64,000 nt of DNA from UBA5794 sp963714375 (GTDB taxonomy: Bacteria; Actinomycetota; Acidimicrobiia; Spongiisociales; UBA5794). Shown here one piece after another: positions 18,201 through 28,389 of this stretch (position 1 is the stretch's first letter; every line of letters begins with the position of its first letter). Position numbers and translations under genes: made by a program. Where the stretch lies: positions 372,001 through 436,000 of the forward strand of contig CAVQOG010000008.1 of assembly GCA_963714375.1 (NCBI GenBank), in the 5' to 3' direction. The notes below the pieces were generated by a model, which had not been told where the DNA came from, did not search any database, and saw only the letters and a list, made by a program, of their open reading frames with translations.

Positions 18201-18218
18201 TAGTTGGACCGGACGATC

Positions 18219-18791
18219 ATGAGGATCAGTGAGGAGTTCGTAGTTGACCGGTCGGTCGCCGACGTCTGGCCGCTGTTCAAAGATGTGCCAGAACTCGCGA
18301 GGTGCCTCCCCGGCGCCGAGTTGACAGCGGACAATGGGGACGGAAGCTATGACGGGCAGGTCTCGGTCAAGCTTGGTCCGATCACTGCCTCCTTCGAGGG
18401 CACGGCAACGGTCGATTTCGACGAGGCTGCATACACCCTCCAGATCAAGGGCAGAGGTGTTGACAGGTCCGGCGGCAGCCAGGGCCAAGTGGTGGTCGAT
18501 GTCGTCTTGGATGAGAACGAGAATCGTGACACAGCGGTGTCAATCAATGCTGAGGTGACCCTTGCCGGTCCGATCGCCCAATTCGGGAGGACCGGACTGG
18601 TGAACGAGGTGTCGCGCAGGCTCATCGACGAGTTCTCCCGATGCGTGCATACCAAACTCGATGCCGAGACGGCAGCGGAGGCAGAAGCCATCAGCGCAGG
18701 CGAGGTCAAAGGGTTCTCACTCTTCTTTGCAAGCGTGTGGAGTTCTGTGTCGGGATGGCTGAAGCGCGTCTTTTCTCGTCGACGTTCGTAG
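18219..18791 (+). CDS. coxG: CoxG-like SRPBCC protein
   Basis: START/SRPBCC-fold protein; CoxG in Oligotropha helps attach CO dehydrogenase to the membrane. The signature is at the N-terminus: VDRSVADVWPLFKDVPELARCLPGAE (its middle part, residues about 9-30). The tail SLFFASVWSSVSGWLKRVF is amphipathic and could be the membrane anchor. Start ATG 18219 is preferred to TTG 18204. The protein has 190 residues and precedes the structural subunit genes by 117 bp. Confidence 0.82.
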   Translation: MRISEEFVVDRSVADVWPLFKDVPELARCLPGAELTADNGDGSYDGQVSVKLGPITASFEGTATVDFDEAAYTLQIKGRGVDRSGGSQGQVVVDVVLDENENRDTAVSINAEVTLAGPIAQFGRTGLVNEVSRRLIDEFSRCVHTKLDAETAAEAEAISAGEVKGFSLFFASVWSSVSGWLKRVFSRRRS

Positions 18792-18908
18792 TTCTTGAAC
18801 ATCGTTCATCACGGGGACCGGCACGCAGCGTTCGATTCGCGTAATGTGGAGGCAGGCAGGCCCTTGGTTCTGCCGTGCGTGGTTTCGATTGAGTCGGAGG
18901 TTTTAGCC

Positions 18909-19405
<497 letters not shown>

Positions 19406-19409
<4 letters not shown>

Positions 19410-21781
19410 GTAGCACAAGTGTCATGGGCGGCATCGTTCGCCGCAAGGAAGACCCGTCCCTCATTCAGGGCAAGGGCACCTATGTCGACGACATCAAGCG
19501 GGCTGGCGAACTCGCGGCAGTCTTCGTGCGGAGCCCCTTCGCCGCTGCAACGATCACCAGTATCGACATCGAGGCTGCCAAAGCAGCCCCAGGTGTGCAC
19601 GCTGTCTACACGGCAGACGATGTCCGTCATCTCGGTCCCAACCCGGCGCAAGTCGCCGTTGGTACGCTTCGACCCCTCCTCGCAGACGGTGTCGTCAAGC
19701 ACGTCGGTGAAGCGGTCGCCATGGTGGTTGCGGAGAGCCGGTATCTCGCGCAAGATGCCGCAGATCTCGTCTTTGTCGACTACGAACCCGGGGACGTCGT
19801 GGTTGATCTGAAGGATGCCTTTGCCGACACGGTCAAGGTTCACGGCGACACCTCCAACACACTGCTCACATGGCACGGGCACGGTTGGTGGGAGGGCGTG
19901 ATTGATCTCCCCGATCCGTCACCTGGCATCCAGGAAGCCAAGAAACGCGACGACACCGTCACGGTCAGCCTTGAGATGGTCAACCAGCGACTCATCCCGA
20001 CAGCGATCGAGCCTCGAGCGGTCCTTGCCGACTGGAACAGTGGGTACGGATCCGTCGAGCTGTGGTCAAGTTCGCAGATTCCACACGCCGTTGCGGGCGC
20101 TGTCGGTATGACGTTGGGCATTCCTTCGAACAAGGTCAGGGTCGTGGCACCCGAGGTCGGTGGCGGCTTTGGCGTCAAACTCAACGTGTATCCCGATGAG
20201 ATTCTGGTGTGCTTCGCGTCCAAGGAAACTGGTCGGCCCGTGCGGTGGACGGAAACCAGACGCGAGGCAGGGTTCTCATCCATACAGGGGCGTGGCTGGG
20301 TCGGAACGGCCACAATCACCGGCACCCGCGACGGGAAGATCCTTGGGTACGAGCTTGACGCTATTTGTGACATGGGTGCGTACACGCACAACTTCACGGC
20401 GGCGATCCCGCTGCTCGGCCTGTTCGTCGCCTCCGGCCAATACAACATCCCTACGTCATACGCACTCCACTGCGTTGTCACCAACACGCCAACCACCGAC
20501 GCGTACCGGGGGGCAGGAAGACCGGAGGCTGCGTACTACCTCGAGCGCATCGTTGACGACTTTGCTCGAGAGATCGGGATGGACCCGGCGGATGTTCGTA
20601 AAGCGAACTACTGGAAGCCAGAAGACTTCCCGGTGCAGACAGCCATCGGACTCACCATGGACACCGGCGACTACGAAAAGAACCTCGATGCACTCCTTGA
20701 CCGCGTCGGGTACGAGGACCTCAAGGCGAAACGGGACGCCGCCCGCTCTGAAGGAAGACTGCTCGGACTTGGGCTGAGCTCATACGTCGAGGTATGTGGA
20801 TTCGGCCCCTCTGCTCTTGCGGGGCTCGGGTTCTCATGGGGTGGGTATGGGTTGCCGACCGCCTTCAATGGCTCGGGGGTCGTCCGAGTCCAGCCAGACG
20901 GCACCTGCACGGTCACGATCGGGACTGGACCAAGCGGTCAGGGGCACGAGACGACATGGGCACAGATCGTGTCGGACGGACTTGGGATCGCCATGGACAA
21001 CATCGAGGTCCAGCACGGAGACTCACTCGACTCGCCAATGGGCGTCGGTACGTTCGGATCGCGATCGATCGCAGTTGACGGGACCGCTACATTCGAAGCG
21101 ACGGCACGGGTCAGGGAGAAGGCTGCGATGATCGCCGGCCACCTCCTTGAGGCTGCACCTGACGACATTCAGTTCGCAAACGGCGGGGCGCATGTTGCTG
21201 GCTCTCCGGATCGGACAGTCGAATGGGGCCAGATTGCCGAAGCTGCGTACCAGCCGCACACTCTGCCGGAAGGCATGGAGGGCGGCCTTGAATCCTCGGT
21301 CATGTTCAGTCCGCCGAATGCAACGTGGCCGTTCGGTTCACACATGGCGCTGGTTGAAGTCGACCCTGAGACGGGTGATGTCGAGCTCCTCGAATACTGG
21401 GCAACAGACGACTGTGGCAACGTCATCAACCCAATGATTGTTGATGGGCAGGTGCACGGCGGTATTGCCCAAGGGATTGCGCAAGCACTGTACGAGGAAG
21501 CGATATACGACGATATGGGCAACCTGCTCACAGCGTCGATGGCCGACTACGCCCTACCTGCATCGGAGAACATGCCCTTGTTCAGTCTGGACCGTACGGT
21601 GACGCCAACGGATGTGAACCCTCTCGGCGTGAAAGGCATCGGCGAGGCTGGGACGATCGGTGCAGCACAGACCATCGTCAACGCGGTTGTTGATGCCCTG
21701 GCACACCTCGGCGTCAGACATATCGATATGCCTCTGAGACCCAAGCGGGTATGGCAGGCGATGCAGGATGCAAAGGAGTAG
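19406..21781 (+). CDS. coxL: molybdenum hydroxylase large subunit, form II CoxL-like
   Basis: Catalytic molybdopterin subunit, 791 residues, GTG start. The active-site loop reads AYRGAGR at about residues 366-372. This is the form II motif; true (form I) aerobic CO dehydrogenases have AYRCSFR with the copper-binding Cys. PSGQGHETTWAQ (about 508-519) and GIGEAGTIGAA near residue 747, with the catalytic Glu, are intact. The order S-L-M is also that of form II clusters. The substrate may be CO at low efficiency or another aldehyde or heterocycle; the sequence cannot decide. Confidence 0.92.
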
Positions 21782-21783
21782 CC

Positions 21784-22632
21784 ATGTACCCACCAAACTT
21801 TGACTACGTCGCTCCAACAACGCTCGATGAGGCGCTCGCTGTGCTCTCCGGAGCCGAGAACGCCAAGGTCCTCAGCGGAGGCATGAGCTTGATTCCCCTC
21901 ATGAAGATGCGACTCGTCCGCCCGGCCACGGTGGTCGATATCTCTAGGATTCCGGGATTGGATAACGTGACCGACGACGGCGACCGCATCACGATCGGTG
22001 CGATGGTGCGCCACGCCACAACGGCGTCACACCCATTGGTCAAGAAGCATGCGGCGGCCCTTGCCGAGGCTGCGAGCTGCACTGCAGACCTCCAGGTTCG
22101 CAATCGAGGCACCACATGTGGATCGCTGGCTCATGCCGACGTGGCTGCGGATCAGCCAGCGGCAGCGCTCGCTCTCAACGCGACAATGCATGCGGCTTCC
22201 GTGCGTGGAACTCGCGAGATCGCCGCTGCCGATTTCTTCGTGGACACCATGACGTCGGCCCTTGCTCCAGACGAGATCCTGACCAAGATCACGATCCCCA
22301 AGGGTGGTGCATCCACCTATCGGAAGCTCGGTCGAAGGGGAGGCAATTCCGACTACCCCATCGCCGCGGCTGCAGTGTGGGTTGACACGGTGGATGGGTC
22401 CGTGACGGATGCTCGAATCGCGGTGACCGGAGTGTCGTCGACGCCCTACCTCGCAGTGGGCAGTGCTGAGGCGCTTGTTGGGTCGGATGGTTCAGCGGAT
22501 GCTATTGCTTCCGCTGCCTCTCACGCAACGGACGGAGTCAACGTGCTCGAGGATCTGTACGCGACCGTTGAGTTCCGTACCCATCTCGCCGATGTGTACG
22601 TCCGAAGGGCACTTGAGGACGTTCTCACATAA
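21784..22632 (+). CDS. coxM: molybdenum hydroxylase FAD-binding medium subunit
   Basis: FAD subunit that passes electrons from the [2Fe-2S] protein toward the respiratory chain. The first FAD motif is LSGGMSLIPLMKMRL (about residues 31-45). The second, normally TIGG-type, reads RNRGTTCGSLAHADVAADQP (about 105-124). It has 282 residues. AAGGAG precedes the ATG. The gene is last of the S-L-M set and is followed 14 bp later by the MobA-like gene. Confidence 0.92.
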   Translation: MYPPNFDYVAPTTLDEALAVLSGAENAKVLSGGMSLIPLMKMRLVRPATVVDISRIPGLDNVTDDGDRITIGAMVRHATTASHPLVKKHAAALAEAASCTADLQVRNRGTTCGSLAHADVAADQPAAALALNATMHAASVRGTREIAAADFFVDTMTSALAPDEILTKITIPKGGASTYRKLGRRGGNSDYPIAAAAVWVDTVDGSVTDARIAVTGVSSTPYLAVGSAEALVGSDGSADAIASAASHATDGVNVLEDLYATVEFRTHLADVYVRRALEDVLT

Positions 22633-22646
22633 GGGGGACTGGTTCC

Positions 22647-23264
22647 GTGTCCGCTGAATGGCCGCGCGTTGCTGGAATCGTGCTGGCCGCGGGCGAGGCC
22701 TCGCGGATGGGTGAGCCCAAGGTGACGCTTCCCTACGGCGGAACGACGATCGTCGAAGCGGTCGTATCCGCAGCGTCGGAATCTGGCCTCGAACCGATCG
22801 TCGTCGTAACTGGTTTCTATCACGAGGCGGTAGCGGCGGTGATCGGGGACAGTGCGACGGTCGTGCACAATCCAAACGCTGCGGCTGGCAATCTGTCGTC
22901 GCTAGGCGTCGGTGTATCGGCCGTCGGTGAGGTCGATGCCGTTGTGATCCTGCTTGGCGACATGCCAGGAGTCGAATCGGAAACTGTGCAGCGTCTCGTG
23001 CATCAAGTAGTGTCAACCGGGGCACTCGGAGGATGGGTCCGGTACCGCGGTGACCAGCACAGCGACGATGACATGGGGCATCCAATGGTGCTTTCGCGAC
23101 ACGGTCTGGACGGCTTTTCAGCACTCACCGGGAGGAGGCCAGTGTGGCGCTACCTGGCCGGCCTCGATCCAGTTGATGTGGTCATCCTGGACATCGCCTC
23201 GGAGAAGCCGATCGACGTCAACACGCCAGATGACTATCGACGCCTGCTTTCAGAACAGCCTTGA
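22647..23264 (+). CDS. MobA-like nucleotidyltransferase (molybdenum cofactor cytidylyltransferase type)
   Basis: GT-A-fold NTP transferase that probably makes the molybdopterin cytosine dinucleotide form used by CoxL-type enzymes. The nucleotide-binding motif is GIVLAAGEASRMGEPKVTLP (residues about 9-28) and the metal-binding Asp is in VVILLGDMPGV. It has 205 residues. GTG start with AAGGGGG upstream; end of the cox operon, tail to tail with the HIT gene. Confidence 0.85.
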   Translation: MSAEWPRVAGIVLAAGEASRMGEPKVTLPYGGTTIVEAVVSAASESGLEPIVVVTGFYHEAVAAVIGDSATVVHNPNAAAGNLSSLGVGVSAVGEVDAVVILLGDMPGVESETVQRLVHQVVSTGALGGWVRYRGDQHSDDDMGHPMVLSRHGLDGFSALTGRRPVWRYLAGLDPVDVVILDIASEKPIDVNTPDDYRRLLSEQP

Positions 23265-23285
23265 GTCAGATCCCACCGATGGAGC

Positions 23286-23762
23286 TCAGCGGTTGAGCCG
23301 CGTTCGAATATCTTCAATCGCTGCAAGCGAGATTTCGTGCTCCACAAGCGGATACCTGTCGGACACGAGAACCTCCGCCCCAGACGGAAGCCGCGCAATA
23401 TGTCGGTTTCCCTTGATCATCTCGTCTACGAGGGGACTTCCGACTTCACGCCACGGGGCCAGGTGGATGTGCAAGTGGTCGATCCCATTTCCGTAGACAT
23501 AGACGTATACGAGTACAGCACCGGTCGCGTCCTTGATCGCCTTGGAGGTCGCGGCGATTACCGGACCAAGTGTCGCTGCCTCTTTCCCGTCAAGTTCGGT
23601 GATATCTGCAATGTGGCGGCGCGGCTCAAGGTATGAGAAGCCGGCCACTTCCGTGTACTCGGACGTGGTCAGCCGCCATAGGTTGTCCGACCAGACTTCG
23701 GTGCGCATGAGCGCTCCATCCATCTCCGGGCCGGCACAGAGGGCACAATCTTCTGCGGTCAT
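23286..23762 (-). CDS. HIT family hydrolase
   Basis: Small nucleotide hydrolase or transferase of the histidine triad superfamily, 158 residues. The triad HLHIHL is at residues 96-101 (His96, His98, His100). The N-terminus has a CALC pair that may bind zinc with distal histidines. The substrate is not predictable. It is divergent from the methyltransferase gene, the starts being only 23 bp apart. Confidence 0.85.
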   Translation of the reverse strand: MTAEDCALCAGPEMDGALMRTEVWSDNLWRLTTSEYTEVAGFSYLEPRRHIADITELDGKEAATLGPVIAATSKAIKDATGAVLVYVYVYGNGIDHLHIHLAPWREVGSPLVDEMIKGNRHIARLPSGAEVLVSDRYPLVEHEISLAAIEDIRTRLNR

Positions 23763-23785
23763 GGTGGGAACCTACACTTTCCAGC

Positions 23786-24847
23786 ATGATTACGCAGCTC
23801 GTCGACCTCATCAGCGCCGCTGGTCCGATGCCGTTCGACGACTTCATGGAACGCTGCCTCTACGACCGCGATTCGGGCTTCTTCGCCGCTGGAGTTGTTC
23901 GGCCAGGAACACAGGGCGACTTCGTTACGGCCCCGGAGGTGTCGCCTCTGTTCGGTGAACTGATTGCGAGATGGGCGAATGGGGTGCGTGGAGAATCGTG
24001 GGCGACGGTCGAGATCGGTGCGGGTTCAGGAGCGCTTCTTGTACCCATGCTCGCGGCGGTGCCGAACACGCGTGCCTTCGTCGTTGAACGATCTCAGTCC
24101 GCTCGCGAGACCATAGGGAAGCTGCTACCAACGGTTGCCATTGTCGACTCGATTGCCGATGTTTCTGCATCCGGCGCCGTCGTCGTCCTGAACGAGGTTC
24201 TCGACAATGTGCCTGCTGCCTTGGTGAGACGGACCGATCAGGGGTGGAGCGAGATTGCTGTCGGGGTGGACGAGGATGGGCTGGTGTTGGTGGACGTGAC
24301 TCCACGAGATGAGGTGGTCGAGTGGGCATCGCAGCATCTCTCCGATGTGCCCCTTGGAGCTATGGCACCCGTGCAGATGGCAGCTGGCAAACTCATTGCA
24401 AGCATCATTGAGGCGTTCGATGAGTTTGCGATCTGCGCGATCGACTACGGCGGATCGGTCGCGGAGCTCGCCAGAAGATCTGATAACGATGTCGTTCGCA
24501 CGTACCGTCACCAACGCAGTGGATTCGACTATCTCGTGCATCCGGGACACACCGACATCACCGTTGACGTGAACACCGATGCCATTGCGGCAGTCGGAAG
24601 ACGATACGGCGCGATCGTAAGAAGCATGTCACAGGCGGATTTCTTGGCGGAACTCGGTGCGACCGACCTCATCCACGAACTGCGATCCCAGGAACATCAG
24701 CTGGCAGCGTACGGCGATGTGATGGGTCAACTTAAAGCTCGGTCGGACGCCCTTGGTATATCGACGCTGATCGATCCACGGGGGTTCGGGCGCTTCAGGG
24801 TGGTGACGCTTGAGCGGGCGTTCACAGGAAAGCCGTTGCGTCATTGA
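23786..24847 (+). CDS. SAM-dependent methyltransferase, MidA/NDUFAF7 family
   Basis: Class I methyltransferase related to mitochondrial NDUFAF7, which methylates an arginine of the NuoD homologue during complex I assembly. Visible motifs are YDRDSGFFAAG (about residues 26-36), GDFVTAPEVSPLFGELIARW (about 43-62), the SAM-binding VEIGAGSGALL (about 75-85), VLNEVLDNVP and AIDYGGSVAEL. It has 353 residues. An assembly role for the complex I encoded 10 kb upstream is possible but unproven; many bacteria have this gene without a known target. Confidence 0.82.
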   Translation: MITQLVDLISAAGPMPFDDFMERCLYDRDSGFFAAGVVRPGTQGDFVTAPEVSPLFGELIARWANGVRGESWATVEIGAGSGALLVPMLAAVPNTRAFVVERSQSARETIGKLLPTVAIVDSIADVSASGAVVVLNEVLDNVPAALVRRTDQGWSEIAVGVDEDGLVLVDVTPRDEVVEWASQHLSDVPLGAMAPVQMAAGKLIASIIEAFDEFAICAIDYGGSVAELARRSDNDVVRTYRHQRSGFDYLVHPGHTDITVDVNTDAIAAVGRRYGAIVRSMSQADFLAELGATDLIHELRSQEHQLAAYGDVMGQLKARSDALGISTLIDPRGFGRFRVVTLERAFTGKPLRH

Positions 24848-25239
24848 GTTGAACCCACGGGCAGATTTGTGACGAATTTGATTGTGATCGCATCGCTCAC
24901 GGCTGTCGTCTTTCAGCGTGTGGATGCGGTCGCGGTTCAATCAATGATCCAGAGAGGCCGAGATTCCGGCCGGGAAACGCTGGCGAAGACTCGCGATGGG
25001 AACGTCCGACAGTGCGGAGGATGATCCGAAGCATGCAGTGGTGCACCGCCGATCAACGCGTCTGCTAGTCGCGCGGAGGTGGAATCCTCGGTTCGGGATC
25101 GGGCACATTAGGCGTGGTCCCCCCGATGTCGATGGTCGGGGTGACGTCGTCAGCCCCGTTGGTACTGCCAACGTCATCGTCGTCGGTGTTCGGCTCGTCG
25201 ATGTTGGCGTTGTCAGAAATGTGGCAGCCCCGTTCCGAA
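24848..25239. other. intergenic/junction region, no clear gene
   Basis: About 390 bp between the MidA-type gene and the recognisable part of the truncated peptidase. The forward frame leading into the peptidase has no family similarity here. On the reverse strand about 25065-25215 reads as an acidic, Pro/Thr-rich stretch (for example DEPNTDDDDVGSTNGADD and PDPEPRIPPPRD), like a surface-protein tail, and may be the end of a second broken gene. No promoter is recognised. Confidence 0.4.
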
Positions 25240-26147
25240 TGGTCGGCATCGAGCTCGACTGGGACTATGCATATCTGACGGTCAACGATGCACCTGTTGC
25301 GACAAACCTGTCCTCGGTAACGAACCCGAACGGGCAGAACTTCGGGAATGGCATCACGAACAACAGCGGAGGCTCGTGGGTCGACCTGACGGCCGATCTG
25401 TCGGCATTCGCGGGCCAGACTGTCTCGATCGGATTCCGATACTGGACCGATGTCGCGGTGGCGAATCCGGGATTCTTCGTCGATAACATCGCGATCAGCG
25501 GTCAGGCTCTGGACGATGCCGAGACCGATCCTGGGTGGGCCTATACAGGATTCATCCGCACTGGATCGGTAGTGTCGCAGTCGTTCTTCAACGCCTATTT
25601 CGCCGAGTTCCGCAACTATCGCGGCTACGACGATGGCCTGAGGACAGGTCCATACAACTTCGGGTTCCTTGATGATCCAGCGCTTGGCAACTGGGTGGAG
25701 CACTTCCGGTATCAAGACGGTCTCCTCGTGTGGTACTACGACACGTCGTTCGCGGACAACAACGTTGGCGACAACTGTCTGGGTGGTCGCTGTGGCGGCC
25801 TTGTCTTGCCAGTCGATGCCCATCCGAACCTGCTCCTCCGGCCGGATAACGGACAGGTGTGGCGTCCACGTGTCCAGTCCTACGACTCGACCTTTGGATT
25901 GGACAAGACCGACAAGGTCTGTCTGCACTTGAACAGCGTTGAGGGCTGTTACGGGGGTCTGCCGGCGAACAAGGTGTTCGACGACACGGAGAGCTACTGG
26001 TTCGCACCCGATGCGTCGATCAGCAACAACGGTTGGGCGAGTGTTCCACTGCCTGCGACCGGCACGTCCATCACAGTGAAGAGCGTCTCTGCGCAGGGCA
26101 ACTTCATGCAGGTTCAGGTCAACGCTCCGAACACGAAGAAGAAGTAA
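25240..26147 (+). pseudogene. 5'-truncated immune inhibitor A-like (M6 peptidase family) fragment
   Basis: Only the C-terminal region of a secreted InhA-type metallopeptidase is recognisable: DWDYAYLTVNDAPVA, NPNGQNFGNGIT, IGFRYWTDVAVANPGFFVDN, then FRNYRGYDDGLRTGPYNFGF and LLVWYYDTSFADNNVGDN. The catalytic HEXXH domain, propeptide and signal peptide are absent upstream; the frame stays open to 24996 but that part has no similarity to the family. Full-length relatives have roughly 700 residues or more; about 300 remain. The 3' end is intact and followed by a strong terminator, so the gene was cut from the 5' side by a rearrangement. Confidence 0.7.
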
Positions 26148-26175
26148 CTATGTAGGGATTTGGCCGACGAGTTGA

Positions 26176-26207
26176 GTGACCCCCGAGGTAACAGCCTTGG
26201 GGGTCAC
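26176..26207 (+). terminator. intrinsic terminator after the truncated peptidase
   Basis: Arms GTGACCCCCGAGG and CCTTGGGGGTCAC pair almost perfectly across a short loop and are followed by a T-rich run (TTGTTGTTGTTGTTCC). It begins 29 bp after the stop codon. Confidence 0.8.
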
Positions 26208-26291
26208 TTGTTGTTGTTGTTCCTGCGATTGGCGTAATCGCGCGCTGGTGGGTTCGTCTGGATATGCGGGTCTGTTCGATACGATTCCGTG

Positions 26292-27152
26292 ATGAACAAC
26301 CTCAAGACCACTGCTCTCCTGGCTTTCCTCGGAGCCCTGTTCGTTGGTGTCGGCTACCTCATCGGTGGTACAAGTGGCGGAGTGCTGGCGCTCGGGTTTG
26401 CGATCGTGTTCAACTTTGCGATGTATTTCTTCTCGGACAAGATCGCATTGAAATCTGCCAGAGCTCAACCGGTCGAAGCCCACCAACTGCCAGACGTGTA
26501 TCAGATCGTGTCGTCTCTCGCTCAGCGTCAGAAGATGCCGATGCCCGACATCTACCTCATCGATTCGCCCCAGCCAAACGCCTTTGCGACAGGGCGGAGC
26601 CCAAAGCACGCCGCCGTGGCGGTGACCACCGGAATCTTGGAGATACTCGACCATCGCGAACTCGAGGGTGTGCTTGGCCACGAGCTTGCCCATGTGAAGA
26701 ACCGTGACATCCTCATCGGAACGATCGCGGCAACCATCGCGGCCGCGCTGTCACTCCTGGCTCGCATGGCGTTCTGGGGAGGCATGGGTCGCCGACGCGA
26801 CAACAACGGAGCCACTGCGCTCATCGGGTTGGTTGCGATGGTTCTCGCTCCGATCGCTGCTGCACTCATTCAGATGGCGATCAGCCGTTCACGTGAATTC
26901 GAGGCCGATCACGACGGAGCCGAGACGACGGGTTCGCCGCTTGCATTGGCCTCGGCCCTTGAGAAGATCAGTGCGGGGACGGCTCGGATTCCAATGAATG
27001 TGAATCCAGCGATTTCGCAGTTGTTCATCGCCGACCCGCTCAAGGCGTTCGGGTCGAAGGGCCCTGGTCGGATGTCGAAGATGTTCTCGACACATCCACC
27101 GGTTGAGGAACGCATCGCCCGCCTTCACCAGATGGCGTCAGGCATTCGTTAG
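26292..27152 (+). CDS. htpX: protease HtpX homologue
   Basis: Membrane zinc metalloprotease (M48) acting in quality control of membrane proteins. The zinc motif HELAH is at residues 130-134 and the third ligand lies in SREFEADHDGAE (about 200-211). Two N-terminal hydrophobic segments (about 7-50) and a further one after the zinc motif fit the family topology. It has 286 residues. ATG 26292 is preferred to the adjacent GTG 26289. It seems monocistronic. Confidence 0.92.
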   Translation: MNNLKTTALLAFLGALFVGVGYLIGGTSGGVLALGFAIVFNFAMYFFSDKIALKSARAQPVEAHQLPDVYQIVSSLAQRQKMPMPDIYLIDSPQPNAFATGRSPKHAAVAVTTGILEILDHRELEGVLGHELAHVKNRDILIGTIAATIAAALSLLARMAFWGGMGRRRDNNGATALIGLVAMVLAPIAAALIQMAISRSREFEADHDGAETTGSPLALASALEKISAGTARIPMNVNPAISQLFIADPLKAFGSKGPGRMSKMFSTHPPVEERIARLHQMASGIR

Positions 27153-27202
27153 TCGCATGGCTCCAAAGGGATCAATCACCGGCTGTCGGCCGAGCGCAGC
27201 AG

Positions 27203-27805
27203 ATGTGGGCGATCCAGGACCAGCATCAGGGCGATCGAAGGCGCCTGTTTTCTGCCGTGCACGCCGAAGTAGGGGGATCGTCGGTTTTGTATCCCGGGTC
27301 GTACGTGGACATTGCACCATCGATGGTCTTTCCAGATGTCACCTACGTCGACGTTGACAAGCGGGCACGATCCTTCTTCGGAGACGATGCCGGGATCCAA
27401 TCGATTCTTCGGACAAATGGTGTTGACGACAGGCCCGGGATTCGGTTCATCCATGCGGACTACACAAGCGATCTGGATCTCCCGACGGCATCGTTCGACT
27501 TGCTCGTGTCGCTCTACGCCGGATTCGTCTCGGAGTTCTGCACCCAATACCTCAAGATCGGTGGAGCGCTTCTCGTCGCTCCGAGCCACGGAGACGTAGC
27601 CATGGCGTCCATCGATGACCGCTACGAGCTGATCGGCACGGTGAAATCGGTTTCAGGCGACTATCGCATCACGTTCGATGACCTTGATTCGTACCTGGTC
27701 CCGAAGGCGGATGTCACGATTACCCGCGACTCTCTGCACGACTCCGGCCGCGGAATTGCCTACACGCGGTCTGCCTTCGCATACCTGTTCAGGCGAATTC
27801 AGTAG
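27203..27805 (+). CDS. class I SAM methyltransferase-like protein
   Basis: A 200-residue protein not assigned to a named family. SSVLYPGSYVDIAPSMVFPD (about residues 26-45) resembles a modified SAM-binding loop, VTYVDVDKRARSFF the following acidic-loop strand, and FIHADYTSDLDLPTASFDLL the next motif. The canonical GxGxG is altered to PGS, so activity is uncertain. No good ribosome-binding site is seen, so the start could lie slightly downstream. It precedes tRNA-Tyr by 66 bp. Confidence 0.6.
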   Translation: MWAIQDQHQGDRRRLFSAVHAEVGGSSVLYPGSYVDIAPSMVFPDVTYVDVDKRARSFFGDDAGIQSILRTNGVDDRPGIRFIHADYTSDLDLPTASFDLLVSLYAGFVSEFCTQYLKIGGALLVAPSHGDVAMASIDDRYELIGTVKSVSGDYRITFDDLDSYLVPKADVTITRDSLHDSGRGIAYTRSAFAYLFRRIQ

Positions 27806-27871
27806 TGCCAGCGGGAAGCAAGTGCAACGCCCCTGTCGTCTGGTGTGGCGACGCGGTATCCTCGCCTCTGC

Positions 27872-27953
27872 GCTGGGATGCCCGAGCGGCCAAAGGGAGC
27901 AGACTGTAAATCTGCCGGCTAAGCCTTCGGAGGTTCAAATCCTCCTCCCAGCA
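27872..27953 (+). tRNA. tRNA-Tyr (anticodon GTA)
   Basis: Acceptor arms GCTGGGA and TCCCAGC pair fully. The anticodon arm is AGACTGTAAATCT with GTA. A long variable arm (GGCTAAGCC region) is present as expected for bacterial tRNA-Tyr, and the T arm GGAGGTTCAAATCCTCC is intact. 82 nt; CCA is not encoded. Confidence 0.95.
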
Positions 27954-28047
27954 CGGCAACGGATGACAGATGACCGACCCAGCAGGCTGGTCGGCTGTCG
28001 GCAAGGGAGCGAAGCGACCGGTCGGACTCCGATCATCGGAAAGCAAT

Positions 28048-28140
28048 GCCTCCTTAGCTCAGTGGCAGAGCCGCGATGAGCCGTTGGGCGACGAGCCATG
28101 TTGGCTGATGGTTAGGAGGGGGTCCCGGGTGCCCGGGACG
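28048..28140 (+). pseudogene. broken tRNA-Thr copy
   Basis: The first 24 nt (28048-28071) equal the 5' part of the intact tRNA-Thr at 28156. About 36 nt of unrelated sequence then replace the 5' side of the anticodon stem. Similarity resumes at 28108-28130 (anticodon loop region and variable loop; one mismatch), after which the T arm is corrupted to GGGTGCCCGGGACGG. It cannot fold as a tRNA. Confidence 0.8.
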
Positions 28141-28155
28141 GAGACAACTGAATAT

Positions 28156-28230
28156 GCCTCCTTAGCTCAGTGGCAGAGCACCTCCATGGTAAGGAGGGGG
28201 TCCCGGGTTCAAATCCCGGAGGAGGCTCCA
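28156..28230 (+). tRNA. tRNA-Thr (anticodon GGT)
   Basis: Acceptor GCCTCCT pairs with AGGAGGC; the D arm is standard; anticodon stem CCTCC/GGAGG encloses loop ATGGTAA with anticodon GGT; T arm CCGGGTTCAAATCCCGG. CCA is encoded. 75 nt including CCA. Confidence 0.96.
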
Positions 28231-28377
28231 GCGGGGCGTCCCTTTTCGCGCCCACCCGGTTCGATCTGCACCGTCTGCTCACCGTTTTCCAGCGAAGACG
28301 ACTCATTGTGGGCTGCGTCGTCGTTGCGCGGTGGACGAGGTTCGAGACTTTAGGTTCAAATCCCGGAGGAGGCTCCA
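28206..28377 (+). repeat. 25-bp direct repeat of the tRNA-Thr 3' end (att-like)
   Basis: The last 25 bases of tRNA-Thr including CCA (28206-28230) recur exactly at 28353-28377, with 122 bp between the copies. A 3'-end tRNA duplication is the usual trace of tyrosine-recombinase integration at a tRNA gene. No integrase is encoded between the copies, so at most a remnant is left. Confidence 0.75.
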
Positions 28378-28389
28378 CGTCGGACGTCA

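Noticed and set aside
25065..25928. 287-codon reverse-strand frame over the truncated peptidase
   Set aside because: Most of it is the complement of recognisable InhA-type coding sequence. Only its last part (25065-25215) was kept as a possible gene remnant.
28206..28377. An intact integrative element between the tRNA-Thr direct repeats
   Set aside because: Only 122 bp lie between the repeats, with no gene.
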